A stretch of 64,000 bases of DNA from Meriones unguiculatus (GCF_030254825.1 NC_083358.1:88310933-88374932), one strand, 5' to 3'; positions 45,601-58,205 are shown, counted from the stretch's first letter. Notes: a model not told the origin generated them from the letters alone. Translations and numbers: made by a program.

Positions 45601-47389
45601 GCTAATACAGAAGGTGTCATGTCCCTGTCACTGATCTAGATTGTCGATTCAACAATTCAAAACAATGTTAGAAGAAAGGAGCTTATACACCATGGGGGAA
45701 ACGTAAACAGTAAAAAAAAATGAAGCAGCTCAGAAAGTACCAACAAGGTGGGGAGAAGTGTGGGCAGGGTTAGCACTAGACTCTGAGTCCATCCCTTGTT
45801 CCATTCCGTGACCTCTTGTTGTCATCGGCTCGAATTACTGCATTTACTTCAATTCAAGGTTCACTTTTCTCCTCAAATTTCCGTTTCTAATTTAGAATCT
45901 GAAGAGTCTTTTTTTCCCTAAACTTCTATATGAACTCTGAAAACCAGCAATTTAGTTCTCCGTGTTACCCTAAGGCACATTACTCTAATTATTGTGTGTT
46001 CGTCTGCAAGCCTCTTTCAGTGCCCGCTCAGCACTGACATGCAGGGGTGCCAATGGGCTTGTAATTGTCTCCTAAATGCAGATGTGAGATAATGGAATGT
46101 TTTTTTAAACAGCCCTCAAAATCCAGAACAAAAGCTACACGAGGGCAGTCTATTGATTGCAAACTTTTTTGTGTGTTTGATTTTCGCTGTTGGTGCTGCT
46201 CCTTTTAAAGCAGATACATAGGGAGGCACTTTCTTTCCCAGGCTCTGGGTTGCTGATCTCCCTTTTCCAAAGTAGCCATGGAATCCAGTAGAGCTGGTGC
46301 CCTTCAAACATTTGTTCTCTTGTGCCTGAATTGTCTATCTGTAAATAATCTTCAGGCCTACATCAGGTCTTTCCATGGAATGACACAACCACAAACCCGT
46401 ACCTAAGAAAACATCATTATGTTTTGATTATTATCATATTGACTGTTGAAATGTCCTTCAGTCCTGGAGAGCATTCTATACTGTAAAGTTGTATCTGAGC
46501 TATTAAGACACATTGTTATTCATACCTAAATCCATGCAATGGTTTTTAGATAAAAATTCCTAAACTACATTTGCAATGACATTTTCTCATGCCATTCAGT
46601 CTAACATTTCTGATACTTCTGCACAGTTGACAGTTATGCCAATTGCTCTTTCTTTGTCAGGAAAGATGATGGAAACTCAACTTCCATCCTCTCTGCTTCC
46701 GGGAGCCAAGAGACCAGAGCATGTAATGAGGAAAAAAAAAAAAAAAAAAAAAAAAAGCCCTGCAGCCAGGAGCATGAGTCCTGCTTATTGGAGGTGGTCT
46801 GTCTTTAAGTGAACCAACCAGCTTACCCTGGTCTTATAGGAAGAATCAAAGAATCAGAGTGACTTCAACACAAGCATAACTAATCATCTAGCATCTCACC
46901 AGGAACGAAGTGAGGACAATGTATTGAAGCATTTCTAGACTAAAAATGCTTTGAATAAAACCCAGTTTGAGGATGGGGGAATATCATTTCAGAACCAAAG
47001 TTTGTGCTGAAAAGTGAAAAGTCAAAAGACCTACATTCCACCCTATATGACACCTGGATATAGTTAGAGAAAGGTACAGTAGGTGGAACAAGAGAGTCAT
47101 GGGAAGGCACATGGTCATTGCATGGTATGGGAATTAGAACACAGTAAAGCTGCTGTTTACTAAGTTGGGGGAAATGCATGAAATCCTGAAACAGTGGAAA
47201 TGGCATGAGATTATTAGATTTTTATTTTTGGTCAGATTAAAGTGATTTTTTTCCCTAAGAAACCATAATCTTAAACAATGAGATATCCATCGTAAGTCTC
47301 GGGATTTTGGATACTTAATCCCCAGTTGATGGTTGCATGGGAAGGGCTGGTGACACGGCACTGGAGCCATGCCCTGCAGTTTAAAAACA
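45601..47389. other. Intergenic DNA without a recognised gene
   Basis: A run of 25 A residues at 46732-46756 may be the tail of a retrocopy on the plus strand, but the sequence before it (46560-46730) matches nothing I know. No other feature. Confidence 0.45.
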
Positions 47390-47597
47390 CTAACACTGTT
47401 GTGAGTGTCTGTACTCTGTCTGCTTCCTCTCAGTGACCCCAGAGGTGAGCTCTCAGTTGTCCCTGACACGATGCTCATCCATCATAGATCCCAATCCTCT
47501 GGAACTGTAAGTCCAAAATACATCTAAATCCTCCCTCTTATAAATTGCTTCAGTCATGATGTTTGACCATAGCAATAGGTAACCAAGACATACCCAG
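47390..47597 (+). mobile_element. MaLR-like LTR 3' part (tentative)
   Basis: CTCTGGAACTGTAAGTCCAA, TAAATTGCTTCAGTCATGAT and GACCATAGCAATAGGTAACC followed by AAGACA match the ending shared by many rodent MaLR LTRs. The 5' limit is uncertain. Confidence 0.5.
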
Positions 47598-47746
47598 TTA
47601 AACAATTTTCCTGATCTAGCCTGACTATGTTGTTTTCTATTTGAACATTCTCTGTCTTACTCTGCTTACACCTAGGAACTCTTTTCTATGTCTCTTCACA
47701 CCCAAATCATGTCTGTCCCTCAATATAGTTTCAGTAGGATGTTTTT

Positions 47747-47829
47747 TTTATTATTTTTTTTTTTTTATCAGTTACATTTTATTAACTCTGTATCCCAGCC
47801 GTGTCCCGATCCCTCATTCCCTCCCAGTC
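47747..47829 (-). mobile_element. Very short L1 3' end insertion
   Basis: A T-rich tail then TATCAGTTACATTTTATTAA and CTGTATCCCAGCCGTGTCCC, truncated within the pyrimidine block. The flanks CAGTAGGATGTTTTT (47732-47746) and CAGTAGGGTGTTTTT (47830-47844) differ at one base and fit a target-site duplication. Confidence 0.8.
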
Positions 47830-47844
47830 CAGTAGGGTGTTTTT

Positions 47845-48535
47845 ATAATGATTCTTTATCACTCTAAGTGAAAACACGTTATAAAATTTTGCACATTTGG
47901 TTAAGGCGTTTGTGATAGTGACAGCTAATGCAAAGTCGCTTGTATGTGTCCTGGGTAAACAATCAAAAGTGGGTCACTGGGCCACTGTGTTCACAGGCCT
48001 CCAAGATGATCTGGCAAGGGGAGCACACATTCCCAAGGGTGCTTTCACACTTTGTCACACTCTCTCTCCTTTGGTCTTAGATTACACTTTGCCTGGATGG
48101 CTTTGGCTGAAACAGGGGCTGAGGACCACAGAAGTGGGAAAGTGTCATTTCTTTCCCTAAAAGTTCCAACACGAAGAGGCCTCAGGCCTAAAGAAAGGGA
48201 CATGGCACCTGAATTGAAGGAGTTGTTTTGGTGAGATGAGTACCCCACAGTGCTGAGTCAGGTATGACTTCACTTCTAATTAAGGAGATGTGGTATTCCT
48301 ATCCAAAAATTGATGCTTTGTTGGTAGAACTGATGTTTTCACTGAGAACGTCTGAGTCATTTAATGTAATGTCTTATGATAATAGTCTGAACACATTTTT
48401 ATTATAATTAAGCTTAACCTAAGCATCTGATGATAGCCTCAAGCAAATAATTGAGAAAATTACAGCACAATGTTTTAACTAAATAGAATGTTCCACTTTT
48501 ATCAATTTTATAAAGCATTTATTCCTTAATTGCAC
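47845..48535. other. Intergenic DNA without a recognised feature
   Basis: No gene or repeat recognised. Frames of 60-87 codons at 47897-48248 on both strands lack support. Confidence 0.45.
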
Positions 48536-48539
48536 TTGA

Positions 48540-48795
48540 GTACATGGGTGTTTGAGTGTGTGTCTAAATATGTGTATGTGTGTGTTATATGTGAGTATAC
48601 TTGTTATTGTTCATGTAGGTATACGTGGAAGCTAGAGGCTGATATTAAGCTGCTGTCTTACTTAATCACTTTTCTACCTTTATCTTTATTTCAGAGAAGT
48701 GGTCTCTCATTGAATCGGAGTTTGTCCTTCAGCTAGACTGGCTAACTAGCAAGACTCTATGATACACCAGCTCCACCGCTGGGGTCACGGATTGT
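48540..48795 (-). mobile_element. B3 SINE, partial
   Basis: A GT-rich tail, then GGAAGCTAGAGGCTGATATT, AGAAGTGGTCTCTCATTGAA, CAGCTAGACTGGCTAACTAG and CACCAGCTCCACCGCTGGGG match reversed B3 in order. The tRNA-like head is missing. Confidence 0.6.
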
Positions 48796-50950
48796 ATATA
48801 TAAGGCCATTCTGGGTTTTGTTCCTAGGTTTTGTTCTATGAATACAAACTGAAGTCTACAGCCAATACTTAGCCTACCAATCAATCTTCCCAGTCCTTTA
48901 CCTTCAAGTCTCTGGGAGAAACTCTACATGGAGGAGACTCTACAAAGCTCACTGTACACTAAAGTGCAAAGAAACTGTCTCTGCCCATATGAAGCTTAGA
49001 TTCTCATGAGACACACATAAAATAAGTAAATATACACCTGATAATGCAAAAAATTACTAAAAGAAAATAAGCTCGATTGTTTAGCAGAAAATACAAAGAG
49101 AATAATGACTTTAATGTGAGTAGTAAGAGAGAGCCTCCTAAGGAAGAGACTTTAAAGAGATTTGAAAACAAGAAAACGTATTTCTCAGAGTCTCAGACTC
49201 TAAGCACAGATACGATTACCTGCAAATTTCCAATGAAGTGTCATGAGTGCCATGGTCAGCTGGGAGAGAGGAAGAAGACAGCCTAAGCCAGACAGTAAGA
49301 AATTCGATTTATTTTTAAATACAATAGCAAGATATTAGTTTTTCCAACATCTGATCTGTCTTGTGGTTATAACACTATCTGAAAAGGTTTTAAAATAGCA
49401 GAAATAAAACCTGATGCCAGAATGAGGATGCTTGGAAGAAGGTTGTAGCAATAGCCAGAAGGAGAAATTCCTAGATCTTGAAAAGCTATTCAGAACATTA
49501 TAAGAATCAGTGAAGTGATGGAGTTTTTATTTTTTGATTGTTTGTTTTGTTTTGTTTTGTTTTGTTTTAACAGGGTCCAGAAAGAATAAAGAGCAAAAGT
49601 CATGGTGATTTCCAGGGATGATAGAAATAGCTGCTATGCAGATGGATGGAGGTTGTAACCATGACCAACAGTCAGCAAAAGGATAGCAGGTAAGGACTAA
49701 GGGTAGAGTTCAGAGTGCTATTCAGTCTCCAGCACCATGGAGGAAAAAAGGAATGATTGAGAGAGGAAGAGAGAGAGGGGAGAGGGAGAGAGAGACTCCA
49801 ATGTCCAGGTGCTTCAATGTTAGACTTTCCTCTTACTCTATGGCTTTCGGGACAACATTTCCCAAATGATGGCTTCTCTCAAATTAAAGTAAGAACATCT
49901 TTAAAAGTCACAGAAAGGGTCTGTTATGGCAAATTTATACACTTTATACACTTTTTTTAATTTTTTGGTATTATGTTTGTAAAAAAAATTAAAGCCTTAT
50001 CAAAATGCTATGGAGCTGTGGTATAGAATGCAATAAAAAAACTGGTGCAAAAATAATTAAATATGAAGAAAAGTTAGACTGAGATATTGAAAAATAGATC
50101 AATGAATCAAAATTTAAGTTCAAAGATTTGTGTATATTATTTACCCTTCCTTTTCCCAAAAATACTTCTAAAATTAGGAACTTTAGTGTTTCTCTCAGCT
50201 GCCTGAGCTGTGTGTTTTTCTAGCCTTTAATACCCAGTAGTTTAGGCAAATCCATTATCTCGTGAAACTTTAAGTGTGTTTTCATTAATGAATGTGCGTT
50301 TTCATTAGTGAGTGTAGTAGAAAATAAAGGCAAATGGGACAATAGTTCTTGCCAAGAAGTTAAACGAAGTTAACAGCAATTTCTACAGACCCAGGTTTCA
50401 AAGGGATATATGTGAAACTTACATTTAATTGGTCTAATACTTAATTTAATGACATTCTGAACAAATAGCACAGGCTGAATTAAGATATATAAAATCAAAT
50501 TCAAATATCAAGTAATTAGAAAAGGAAATGAGTAGAATAGGGTTGGTGAGCTGTATCAAGACTAGCATCTCTCACTTCTATGGTATTTTTGCAGAATCCA
50601 TAAAATGAAGGCACTATAAAGCTCATCTCAGAGTTGCAACAAGAGACAAAACTGATAATATATGCTGATATAGTATTAAGCACCAATGGTTTCTCTGAAG
50701 AAAATGCACCATGTTAATATATAGAACAAAACCAAGCATATGCATTGTATACATACTGTAAATAAGTTATAATGAATTACCTGGTAGACTATTGTGTATG
50801 ATGTCATTGTTTATCCAAAAGTATTTTTAGCGTAGTTGCATTAAAAATATAACTCAATGATAGAAATAGAAAAATACTTAATGACAATTTTCATGTTTTA
50901 TATAAACATACACTAGAAATGATCCTTAGGAAAGTTTGAACATAGATAGT
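48796..50950. other. Intergenic DNA with minor repeats
   Basis: A TTTTG tract lies at 49541-49568. About 49690-49745 ends in ATTCAGTCTCCAGCACCATG and may be a decayed ID-like SINE. A GA-rich patch runs 49757-49795. No gene recognised. Confidence 0.45.
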
Positions 50951-50954
50951 TAGG

Positions 50955-51400
50955 GAAGGGGCTTCATTTTATTTTATTATTGAAAATAAAGTTATTTTAA
51001 TACACTATTCTGATCATGGTTTCCCCTCCCTCATCTCTTCCAAGATCCTTCCCACCCTTCCAACTCCATGCCTTCTTTCTCTCTCTTAAGAAAACAAAAA
51101 AAGTCAATTTAAAAAGCAAACAAAAATAAAACAAACAAGCAATAAAAAGAAAAAACTAAGAAATAACATGAGAAATGCATACGCATACACAAATAGACAC
51201 ATGCACACACACAAAGCACAAAAACTCAAAATCTGAAACCACAATATACAAGCAAAAGGCCAGTAATATTTAAAAAGCACAAAAAAATCCTCAAACAAAG
51301 CAAAATGAGAGGGAAAAGTCTTCAAAAATGTTTTTGAGTTTGTGTTGGCTATTTATCACGTGGCATGAGGCTGACCTTAGGTAAGATTTCTATGCCCAGT
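50955..51400 (-). mobile_element. Lx-type LINE 3' UTR fragment
   Basis: GATCATGGTTTCCCCTCCCT, TCCAACTCCATGCCTTCTTT, a long A/C-rich stretch, AATCTGAAACCACAATATAC, CAAAAATGTTTTTGAGTTTG and GTGTTGGCTATTTATCACG match reversed Lx in order. The 73-codon Phe/Cys-rich frame inside it is not a gene. Confidence 0.75.
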
Positions 51401-51930
51401 GAGAGACTCACTTGAGAAATGTTACCAGAAGGTAAGCAAGTAGAGTAAGAGCAAGTGGGAGAATTTACTGAATGAAGTACATGCCAGTTATGAGGCAGGA
51501 ATAAACTCGCTGTGTTCCATTCAACAAGGAAATGTAGCCAGAGCAGGAGAGTTTAAGCGAGATGAAATATAAGTAAGAAGTGGATAGGAAATGAAAACCT
51601 GCAGACAGCCCAGGGCCATCCCGGTGGAGGTCCATAGACTGCGTTTCAAATGCTGATGTTATTTTGCATGGATTGGGATTGATGGGTTTGAGGGCAGAAG
51701 AGTAGCATGAGCTGACTTTTGTTTTAGAAATGTTACTCAGACTTCGGGGGTGGAGCTTTTGAAAGAAACGAGAACAGTTGTGAAGTCGAGGTTACTAAGT
51801 AGTTCCGGTAAAAAAAGGATACTTGTTTGGAACAAGAAAATGGCAAACAAACAGGGAGAAGTTATTAGTGTTGGGAACAGACAAAAGTGTTTGTCTTTAG
51901 TGCCATTTTTACTTCAGACTACATTTTACC
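51401..51930. other. Intergenic DNA without a recognised feature
   Basis: No gene or repeat recognised. Confidence 0.45.
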
Positions 51931-51934
51931 TATA

Positions 51935-52365
51935 GGGTGAAACAAAATTTAAGTCCACGGGCCCTGGGGGAGCTGGGACTTTCCAGAAGCTGACCAACTT
52001 CCTCTCTAAGCGACAATAGTTCCCCCAAACATAATCCCTGTTCCTAACAACAGACTGAACAAACGAATCTGATTGGTTGGGCTGAAAGGTTACATTCCAT
52101 GTCAGGTGACAATGATGGAACGCTTAGGAAAAAGTCCCCAACCCTGAATTCTGATTTGTGAAAAGTATAACTGTAACTTGGCCCGGGTGCTTGTGATTTT
52201 CATGCTTATAAGCCCTGTTTCAGCCCGTGCTCAGAGATGCCAGAAGAAACAAGCTCCTGAGATTTTGTTTGGTGGTCCTGATCAATCAGCGACTCTGCTT
52301 ATGGTGTGTGAATGTTTCATAAACCCGCCGGTGTATTCTCTTCCCTTCCTCATGGTGCACAGTGA
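51935..52365 (+). mobile_element. Possible solo LTR, family unknown
   Basis: The layout suggests an LTR: a CCAAT-type ATTGGTTGGGC at about 52073, a TATA-like GCTTATAAGCCC at 52184-52195, a GAGATGCC-containing R-like stretch, and CATAAACC that could contain the polyadenylation signal. Ends and family are unclear and no flanking duplication was confirmed. A non-repeat GC-richer segment is the alternative. Confidence 0.35.
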
Positions 52366-53078
52366 GCAGGGTATAACAATTAGAACGTGGACAAAGATGA
52401 AACAACCAACTTTCTGGTGAATCTCTTGGAATAAAGTCGGTGGAAGGAGTGGGACTATAAATATGGACGTTCATCTTAAGACTTTGCTATGAAGACGGAC
52501 AGTACAAAAGGAAATAGTAGGTGTCTCAAGATGGGAGGTAAAGGAGGAGATTTTCATAAATAAGAAAGGATATATAATATATGTATGCTGATAAGAATTA
52601 ACCAATGAGCAAGGAGGACAATCTGTGATGCTAGACAAAACAGGAACAACTGCAAGGGTGGTGCCCTGGAGGAAGATAAACAAAACTTTGTTTGCAAAAC
52701 CATGGCTTGCTGTTCCATAGAGCCCCACACCATCAATTTGCCATTTTCATAGGAAAGACAGCTGGGTGCATGAAGGCTGAGCCATGCCGACACACTTGTG
52801 TTCAAAAATTTGGTAGTACATGCATGAGGAAGTATATTCGTACTGCCTCTTTTCTTAGTGACAAAAGAATAAAGAACATCAAAGGAGTAAAAGGATAGAG
52901 ATACTGAAATTCTGTGAGCTTGCAGAAAATAGGGACTATTACCCCAAGTGAGTAAGGAAATGAATTAACCAAAAAGATGTTGTAGGATTACAGACAACTT
53001 TGGGTGGGCATTGATGAATTTGAAATGACATTGGTTAACTTGTTTTCTCTAAGCTGTGCAACTGCTTGCTATAGAAAG
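52366..53078. other. Intergenic DNA without a recognised feature
   Basis: No gene recognised. Frames of 62-85 codons on both strands near 52470-52900 have no features. Confidence 0.45.
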
Positions 53079-53081
53079 AAA

Positions 53082-53153
53082 GAAGAAGAAGAAGAAGAAG
53101 AAGAAGAAGAAGAAGAAGAAGAAGAAGAAGAAGAAGAAGAAGAAGAAGAAGAA
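53082..53153. repeat. (GAA)24 microsatellite
   Basis: Seventy-two bases of uninterrupted GAA, 24 copies, flanked by GAAA units. Pure GAA/TTC tracts can form triplex DNA and are length-unstable. Confidence 0.97.
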
Positions 53154-53159
53154 AGAACA

Positions 53160-54200
53160 AAACATTGACTTAAACTAAGGCTTGTGTTTTGGCATTGGTT
53201 TCAATGGAGAGACTGCAAATCTAATTGGAAGGATCAAAGAAAATTTTTTGCATTTGTATAGACTTTGAATGACTGAAATAAAAGTTGTAATGGATTAAAG
53301 AATTTGAGATTCACAAACACAAGGGTCTTTTTGTGTATATGTTAAACAGGGACATTTTAACAGGATGAGAATAAGTGGGCAGTGATGAAATATAAGAAAA
53401 GGCAAGTAAGATTTCCTCGTACAAAAGGCTGAATTTTAGTAACTTTTTATCTCAGCCTTGTATAATGCTACTTGGATGGTTTTTTACTGCTGTCTTATAA
53501 AACACATAAAATAATCATGAACTTTCAATTGGATAAAGTACCCTGCTGCCACCATGCCCTACCTATGGTTCCATGCTACTTTCAGTGGTTAGCATGCTGG
53601 GGCTGGTTGCATCTCTTGGATACAATTCAAAACATGTGTCTGGACTTGAATATCTTCACTGAAATGGAGGAGTCAACCAAGGTAGAAAAGAACAAAAGAC
53701 AAAACAGAGAAAAACTATATTAATTTAGGAAATATTTCTATTTTTATAGTACCTAAAAGTAGCAACTTTATTCAGTAGAAAATAAGATTGATTGGCTTAT
53801 AAATAAATGCTTTCTGGTAAACTTTTTTTAATGTTTTGAAAGTAGGCACTAATTTTTGTACTTTACCTGATACTATTAAAACATAAGAAACACTAGCTTT
53901 TTCAATATAATAAATAAAATACTATGTTCTCATTAAGATGAAAAATTAAACCATTTCTTCATAAATTATCATTTCTAAAAGACTTTTAAAAGCTGAGTAG
54001 AAATAATATTCCGTACAAGCATACAAAATTATTACCCAGGTGTCTCAGTGTGACCACCATAATAACAGAGGAAGATACAACTAATAGAAAATATGTGCTT
54101 AATAATTAAATGCTGTCCAAATGCTAAGAGAAATCTAATCCATACAGGGTGCACATCATATATGTCTTAATTTCTTTTCCATGTGGTACAATAAAATATT
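53160..54200. other. Intergenic DNA without a recognised feature
   Basis: AT-rich. The 83-codon frame at 53472-53723 has no domain I recognise. Confidence 0.45.
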
Positions 54201-54202
54201 CT

Positions 54203-54515
54203 GACAAATGCAGTTTTGGGGAGAAAGGATTTATTTTAAATCACAGGTCAGGGCAGAGCCCATAATAGCTAGAGAGTCGAGGCAGCTAGAGTTTGAAGTA
54301 GCTGATCACATGAAGTCCACCGTCAGAAGGAAAGAGGCACAAATGTATGCATTCCAGGGCTCAGTTCACTTTTACCACTTTCTGCAGAACAGGGTCCACT
54401 GTCTAGGGAATGTTTCTACCCATGCAAGGCAGGTCTGCCCATCTCTGCCCAATCAGAGGTCCATTCCCTAGCCGATTCTAACTTCTGTCCTGGTCACAAC
54501 AAGAATAACTCTCAC
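54203..54515. mobile_element. Rodent medium-reiterated repeat (RMER-like, tentative)
   Basis: AGAAAGGATTTATTTTAAAT, GGGCAGAGCCCATAATAGCT, TTTGAAGTAGCTGATCACAT, CATTCCAGGGCTCAGTTCAC and AGGCAGGTCTGCCCATCTCT resemble a common rodent repeat often seen beginning AGAAAGGGTTTATTT. The family name is from memory and uncertain. The 87-codon frame is inside it. Confidence 0.45.
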
Positions 54516-56245
54516 AGTAAGTCGGGGATAAATTGAAACTTTATGTTGTTGTTTAATCTATCAGGCATTACTCTTATCCCAACCTATCTGCAAAGAAATT
54601 CAGCTTCAGTGACACAAAACATTTCCCAATATACACAGGAATATAGAAAATAATTAGATGGGTGTCTGTATAAACATTCAAAAATGCCTGCTTGAAACAT
54701 TACCAATTCAAAATTTAGGGAAAATAGTTTTAATAAAAATGAATGGAAATGTTTTGTAAACTGTTACAAACTGACTTTATGCCTAAAACCTTAGCTATCT
54801 GAACATCAGCATCCCTTATAAGCAGAGGAATCTGCCATCTGTTGCCGCTTATGTAACCAATTTGATTTTTGGAATTTCACTTTAATTGAGTAAAAAACAT
54901 TTGATGAAAAAGAAACTGCATCCAGGTATCCATCATATGCCCAGAAGTAATAAAATGAAGGACAATAGGAGAATACTGGGGACAAGAATGGAGCGGGAGG
55001 AGCAGGAGTAGAGCAAGAGTCTGTATCAGAGAAGGTAGCAGGCAGCGAGGGTTTGATGGCTGGGAAAACTCCTTGAAGAACTCAGATGTTGATGGTGATT
55101 GGAGGTGGCCCTACAGTGAGTTAGCATTGGGATCATTATAATCATTCAAATCATGGCAACCACTGCTCCTTGACAAAGTTCCAGCATATCAACATGGTGG
55201 ATCACAATTCTCCAGCCTCCTTTCACTTTCACCCTTGATGACTCACTGTGTGTTATGGGAGTTTCCTTAGTTTCCTTATCCTTTTTTTTTTTCCTTTGAG
55301 AAATTTGTATGGGCTTTGGTGGAGGATGTGCATATATACCATGACAGCCTCTCTAAATAAATTAATTCTTTGGAGAAAAAAAAAATCTTTGCCACCATGA
55401 AACTACATAGTGTTCCATGTGGAAAACTCTGCCTACTAGGACACAAGAATTCCCTTTTGTGCCTCCCCTGTCTGCACCAGGAATACAGAAGGTAAAGATT
55501 TATTAACTGAAAGATGGTTCCAGAAACTCTCAGGCACTTACACTTGGTCCCAAAGATGAAAGTGCACAACCAAGAGACTCTAAAGGCCGACGCCCAGAGT
55601 CTGAGGCTTTGGCATTTGAGGACAAGAGTTCAGTTAATAAGTATAGATAGTGCCCATGACTGATTCCCTAAGTATGTGACTAATGGGATAAGTGGCAAGA
55701 TCTGGTATGCCCCACGAGAAGCAGATTCTGTTAAGAAGCTAGAATGGCTTGATCCCGCTCTACTGTATACAAGGAGCATATGTTAAAGGAATTAGGGTGG
55801 TATGGCATATTAGGAAAAGAGTAAGAAACCAGGACCTTCCCTTTGGGGAGCATATGAAGAGAACAGGCCCACATTGTAAAACTAAGGCACAAAGAAACAC
55901 AATTAGGAGACAGCTCAATACCGCTGCAGGATACGAACACTGCATCATGCCTCGTGAGAAATGAATTGTTCTTATGGGTCTGTTCCTGTTACTCAGTGTC
56001 TGACACCTCCTGACCACAAAGACTGAGAGTGTGCAGGAGCAAGTATAAATGATCACCCGGTGGGGCTGCAGAACCTTAGACAAATATGGACTTAGACACT
56101 CGCTGAACTTAGTGCCTTTTCCTCAAATAAAAATATTGTAATAAAACTGATTACCTCTTTTATTCTGGATGTTGGAATATAGGGGTATATATATCACCTG
56201 TGATTAAGCTACTATGCGAATACAGAGTATAAAAGGTGTAGCCTT
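54516..56245. other. Intergenic DNA without a recognised gene
   Basis: The stretch 55560-56110 ends in a plausible polyadenylation region (CAAATAAAAATATTGTAATA) and has overlapping frames of 69-107 codons. I could not match it to a gene or a repeat; it may be an unrecognised retroelement remnant. Confidence 0.4.
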
Positions 56246-56247
56246 TT

Positions 56248-56790
56248 TTTTTCATTTATTTGTTTATTAATCACTTTACAGCCTGATCCCAGCCCCGTCT
56301 CTCCTCTCCTCCCAGTCCCATCCTCACCTCTTCCAACTTCCACACCCCCTCCTTCTTCTCAGAGAAGGGGATGCTCCCACATGGAGCCAACCCACCCTGG
56401 CACCTCAAGTCACAGCAGGACTAAGACAATCCTCTCCCACTGAGGCCGAGCAAGGCAGCTGAGCTAAAGCAAAGGGATCCAGCGACAGGCAACAGAGTCG
56501 GAGACAACCGCTACTCCCATTGTTTGGATAACCAAAATGCACATCAGCTACATATGTGCAGGGGTCTAGCCCATGCTTGCTCTTTGGTTGGTGGTTCAGT
56601 CTCTGTGAGCTCCCATGGGCCCCGGTTAGTTTACTCTGTAGCTTTTCTTGTGGTGTCCTTGACCCCTAGGCTCCCTCAGTCCTTACCCCCACTCTTCCAC
56701 AAACCTCCCCCGAGCTAGGTCTACTGTTCATCACTGCATCTCTGCATCTTTTCCCATTAGCTGGTAGATGAAGCCTCTCACAGGACAGTT
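56248..56790 (-). mobile_element. Lx/L1 3' UTR fragment
   Basis: A T run, then CAGTCCCATCCTCACCTCTT, GAAGGGGATGCTCCCACATG, TTGGTGGTTCAGTCTCTGTG, GTGGTGTCCTTGACCCCTAG, CCCCCACTCTTCCACAAACC and AGCTGGTAGATGAAGCCTCT match a reversed murid LINE 3' UTR older than the young L1 family. Confidence 0.75.
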
Positions 56791-57174
56791 ACACTGTTTC
56801 ACTCTCAGATCATGTCATTCTCCTTCTCTCACCAGTTTCACACCTAGTCTTGGGTCCTGAACCCCACTGGAGCTGGGCTCTAGCACATAAAAATCCCAAA
56901 CATGTCAGGATCCCAGGACTGTCTTTAATGTAATCTTTCTCATAACCTCCATTGACTCTTTGGTCCCAGAACCCGTATGGAGTTCCACATATTGTTAGGC
57001 ACATAGGGAGGTATTCGAGCTGAATTTCAGCTGAAGGACTTTTTCTTCTACAAAGCTAGGGTTTAAGATGGGTTCTTTTAGTTACCCTTGCCCAGGCCAT
57101 TGAAGAAATTAGGTATCAGTTTTTATATTGAAGATTATAACACAGAGGTCATCATATTTTTTAAATAATATCTG
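56791..57174. other. Intergenic DNA without a recognised feature
   Basis: Nothing recognised. Confidence 0.45.
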
Positions 57175-57350
57175 ATTTTATTTTCAATGTTGTGCTCACT
57201 TTGTTAATTTTTAATTTATTCTCTGAGATTTTCGTATATGTACATGAAGAAATATATCAACCTTCATTTTCTACCTCCAACTCCTCCCATATCTTCCCTG
57301 ACCCATCTCCTTCCAATTTCATCATTTTCTTTTAAAATAACACCCTGGGT
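57175..57350 (-). mobile_element. Old Lx-type LINE 3' end
   Basis: CTCTGAGATTTTCGTATATG, CTCCAACTCCTCCCATATCT and TCCTTCCAATTTCATCATTT resemble the reversed 3' end of old murid LINEs. Diverged. Confidence 0.55.
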
Positions 57351-58005
57351 CTAAGCTCTTGAGCTGAATTTTTTCCTGACAGTGAGTTTAATGATGAATT
57401 ATCTGACTCAAATATTTTCTCTGAGAAATGCTGTGAGATTATGCCATGATTTTTAAAACTTTTTCATTTTAGAAATTTTGATACATACAGGAAATAAAAC
57501 AGCGACAGCTGTATCAACCAAGAGTTGCCAGTCTCTAACTTGTGGATACTTCTCCCACCACTGAACTTCTTAAAAGTCAGTCGCAGACACTGTATCTTCT
57601 CATCCACTTAAAACATAAGCATCCTCATATAACTTATGTATATTATGTCTCTTAAGCATTTAGTCTTTCTCTTTCTCCACCTTCTTCTTCCTATCTTCAA
57701 CCTTTCCTACAAACCTCTGTATAATTAGCTTTTCACAGTCTGTAATTATCTTAATTTTCTTAATATTTTTATTGTGTTTTGTTCTATCCCATGTCTCCCT
57801 AAAGCAAGTCTGACCAATTTCTATTCAACTTTGAGTTGTGCACTCCCATAAAGACACAAAGTGATGATTGTCTTTTCGTCTTAGCATCCATGTATTGTGG
57901 TTGCCTAGACGCTTTACATAATATTTGCACTGGGGGGTGCGGTGTAGAAATTATTATTTTTTTCATTCTTTCATCATTTATCAGCTCAAAAGTGACCTAA
58001 AGAGA
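57351..58005. other. Intergenic DNA without a recognised feature
   Basis: Nothing recognised. Confidence 0.45.
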
Positions 58006-58007
58006 GC

Positions 58008-58205
58008 TGGGGAGACGCATCAATGTGTAAACACTTTCCATGAAAGCTTGAGGATTGGAGTTCAAATACCCGGAACTCTTGTGAAGGTAGGCAGAGTGAT
58101 ACACGTCTGTAATCCCATGATGCTAAGGTGGGTTAGCAAGTGGATAAGGAGAATCCCTGGAAACTTCTAGACCATCCAGCCTGGCATATGTGCCATAGCA
58201 ATAGC
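58008..58205 (+). mobile_element. B3/B4-type SINE, truncated
   Basis: AGAGCTGGGGAGACGCATCA, AAAGCTTGAGGATTGGAGTT, GATACACGTCTGTAATCCCA, GGAGAATCCCTGGAAACTTC and CCATCCAGCCTGGCATATGT match the tRNA-like head and middle of this SINE group. Confidence 0.7.

Noticed and set aside
46576..46812. Retrocopied gene ending at the 25-A run
   Set aside because: The 78-codon frame reads through the A run, the upstream sequence matches no gene I know, and no flanking duplication was found.
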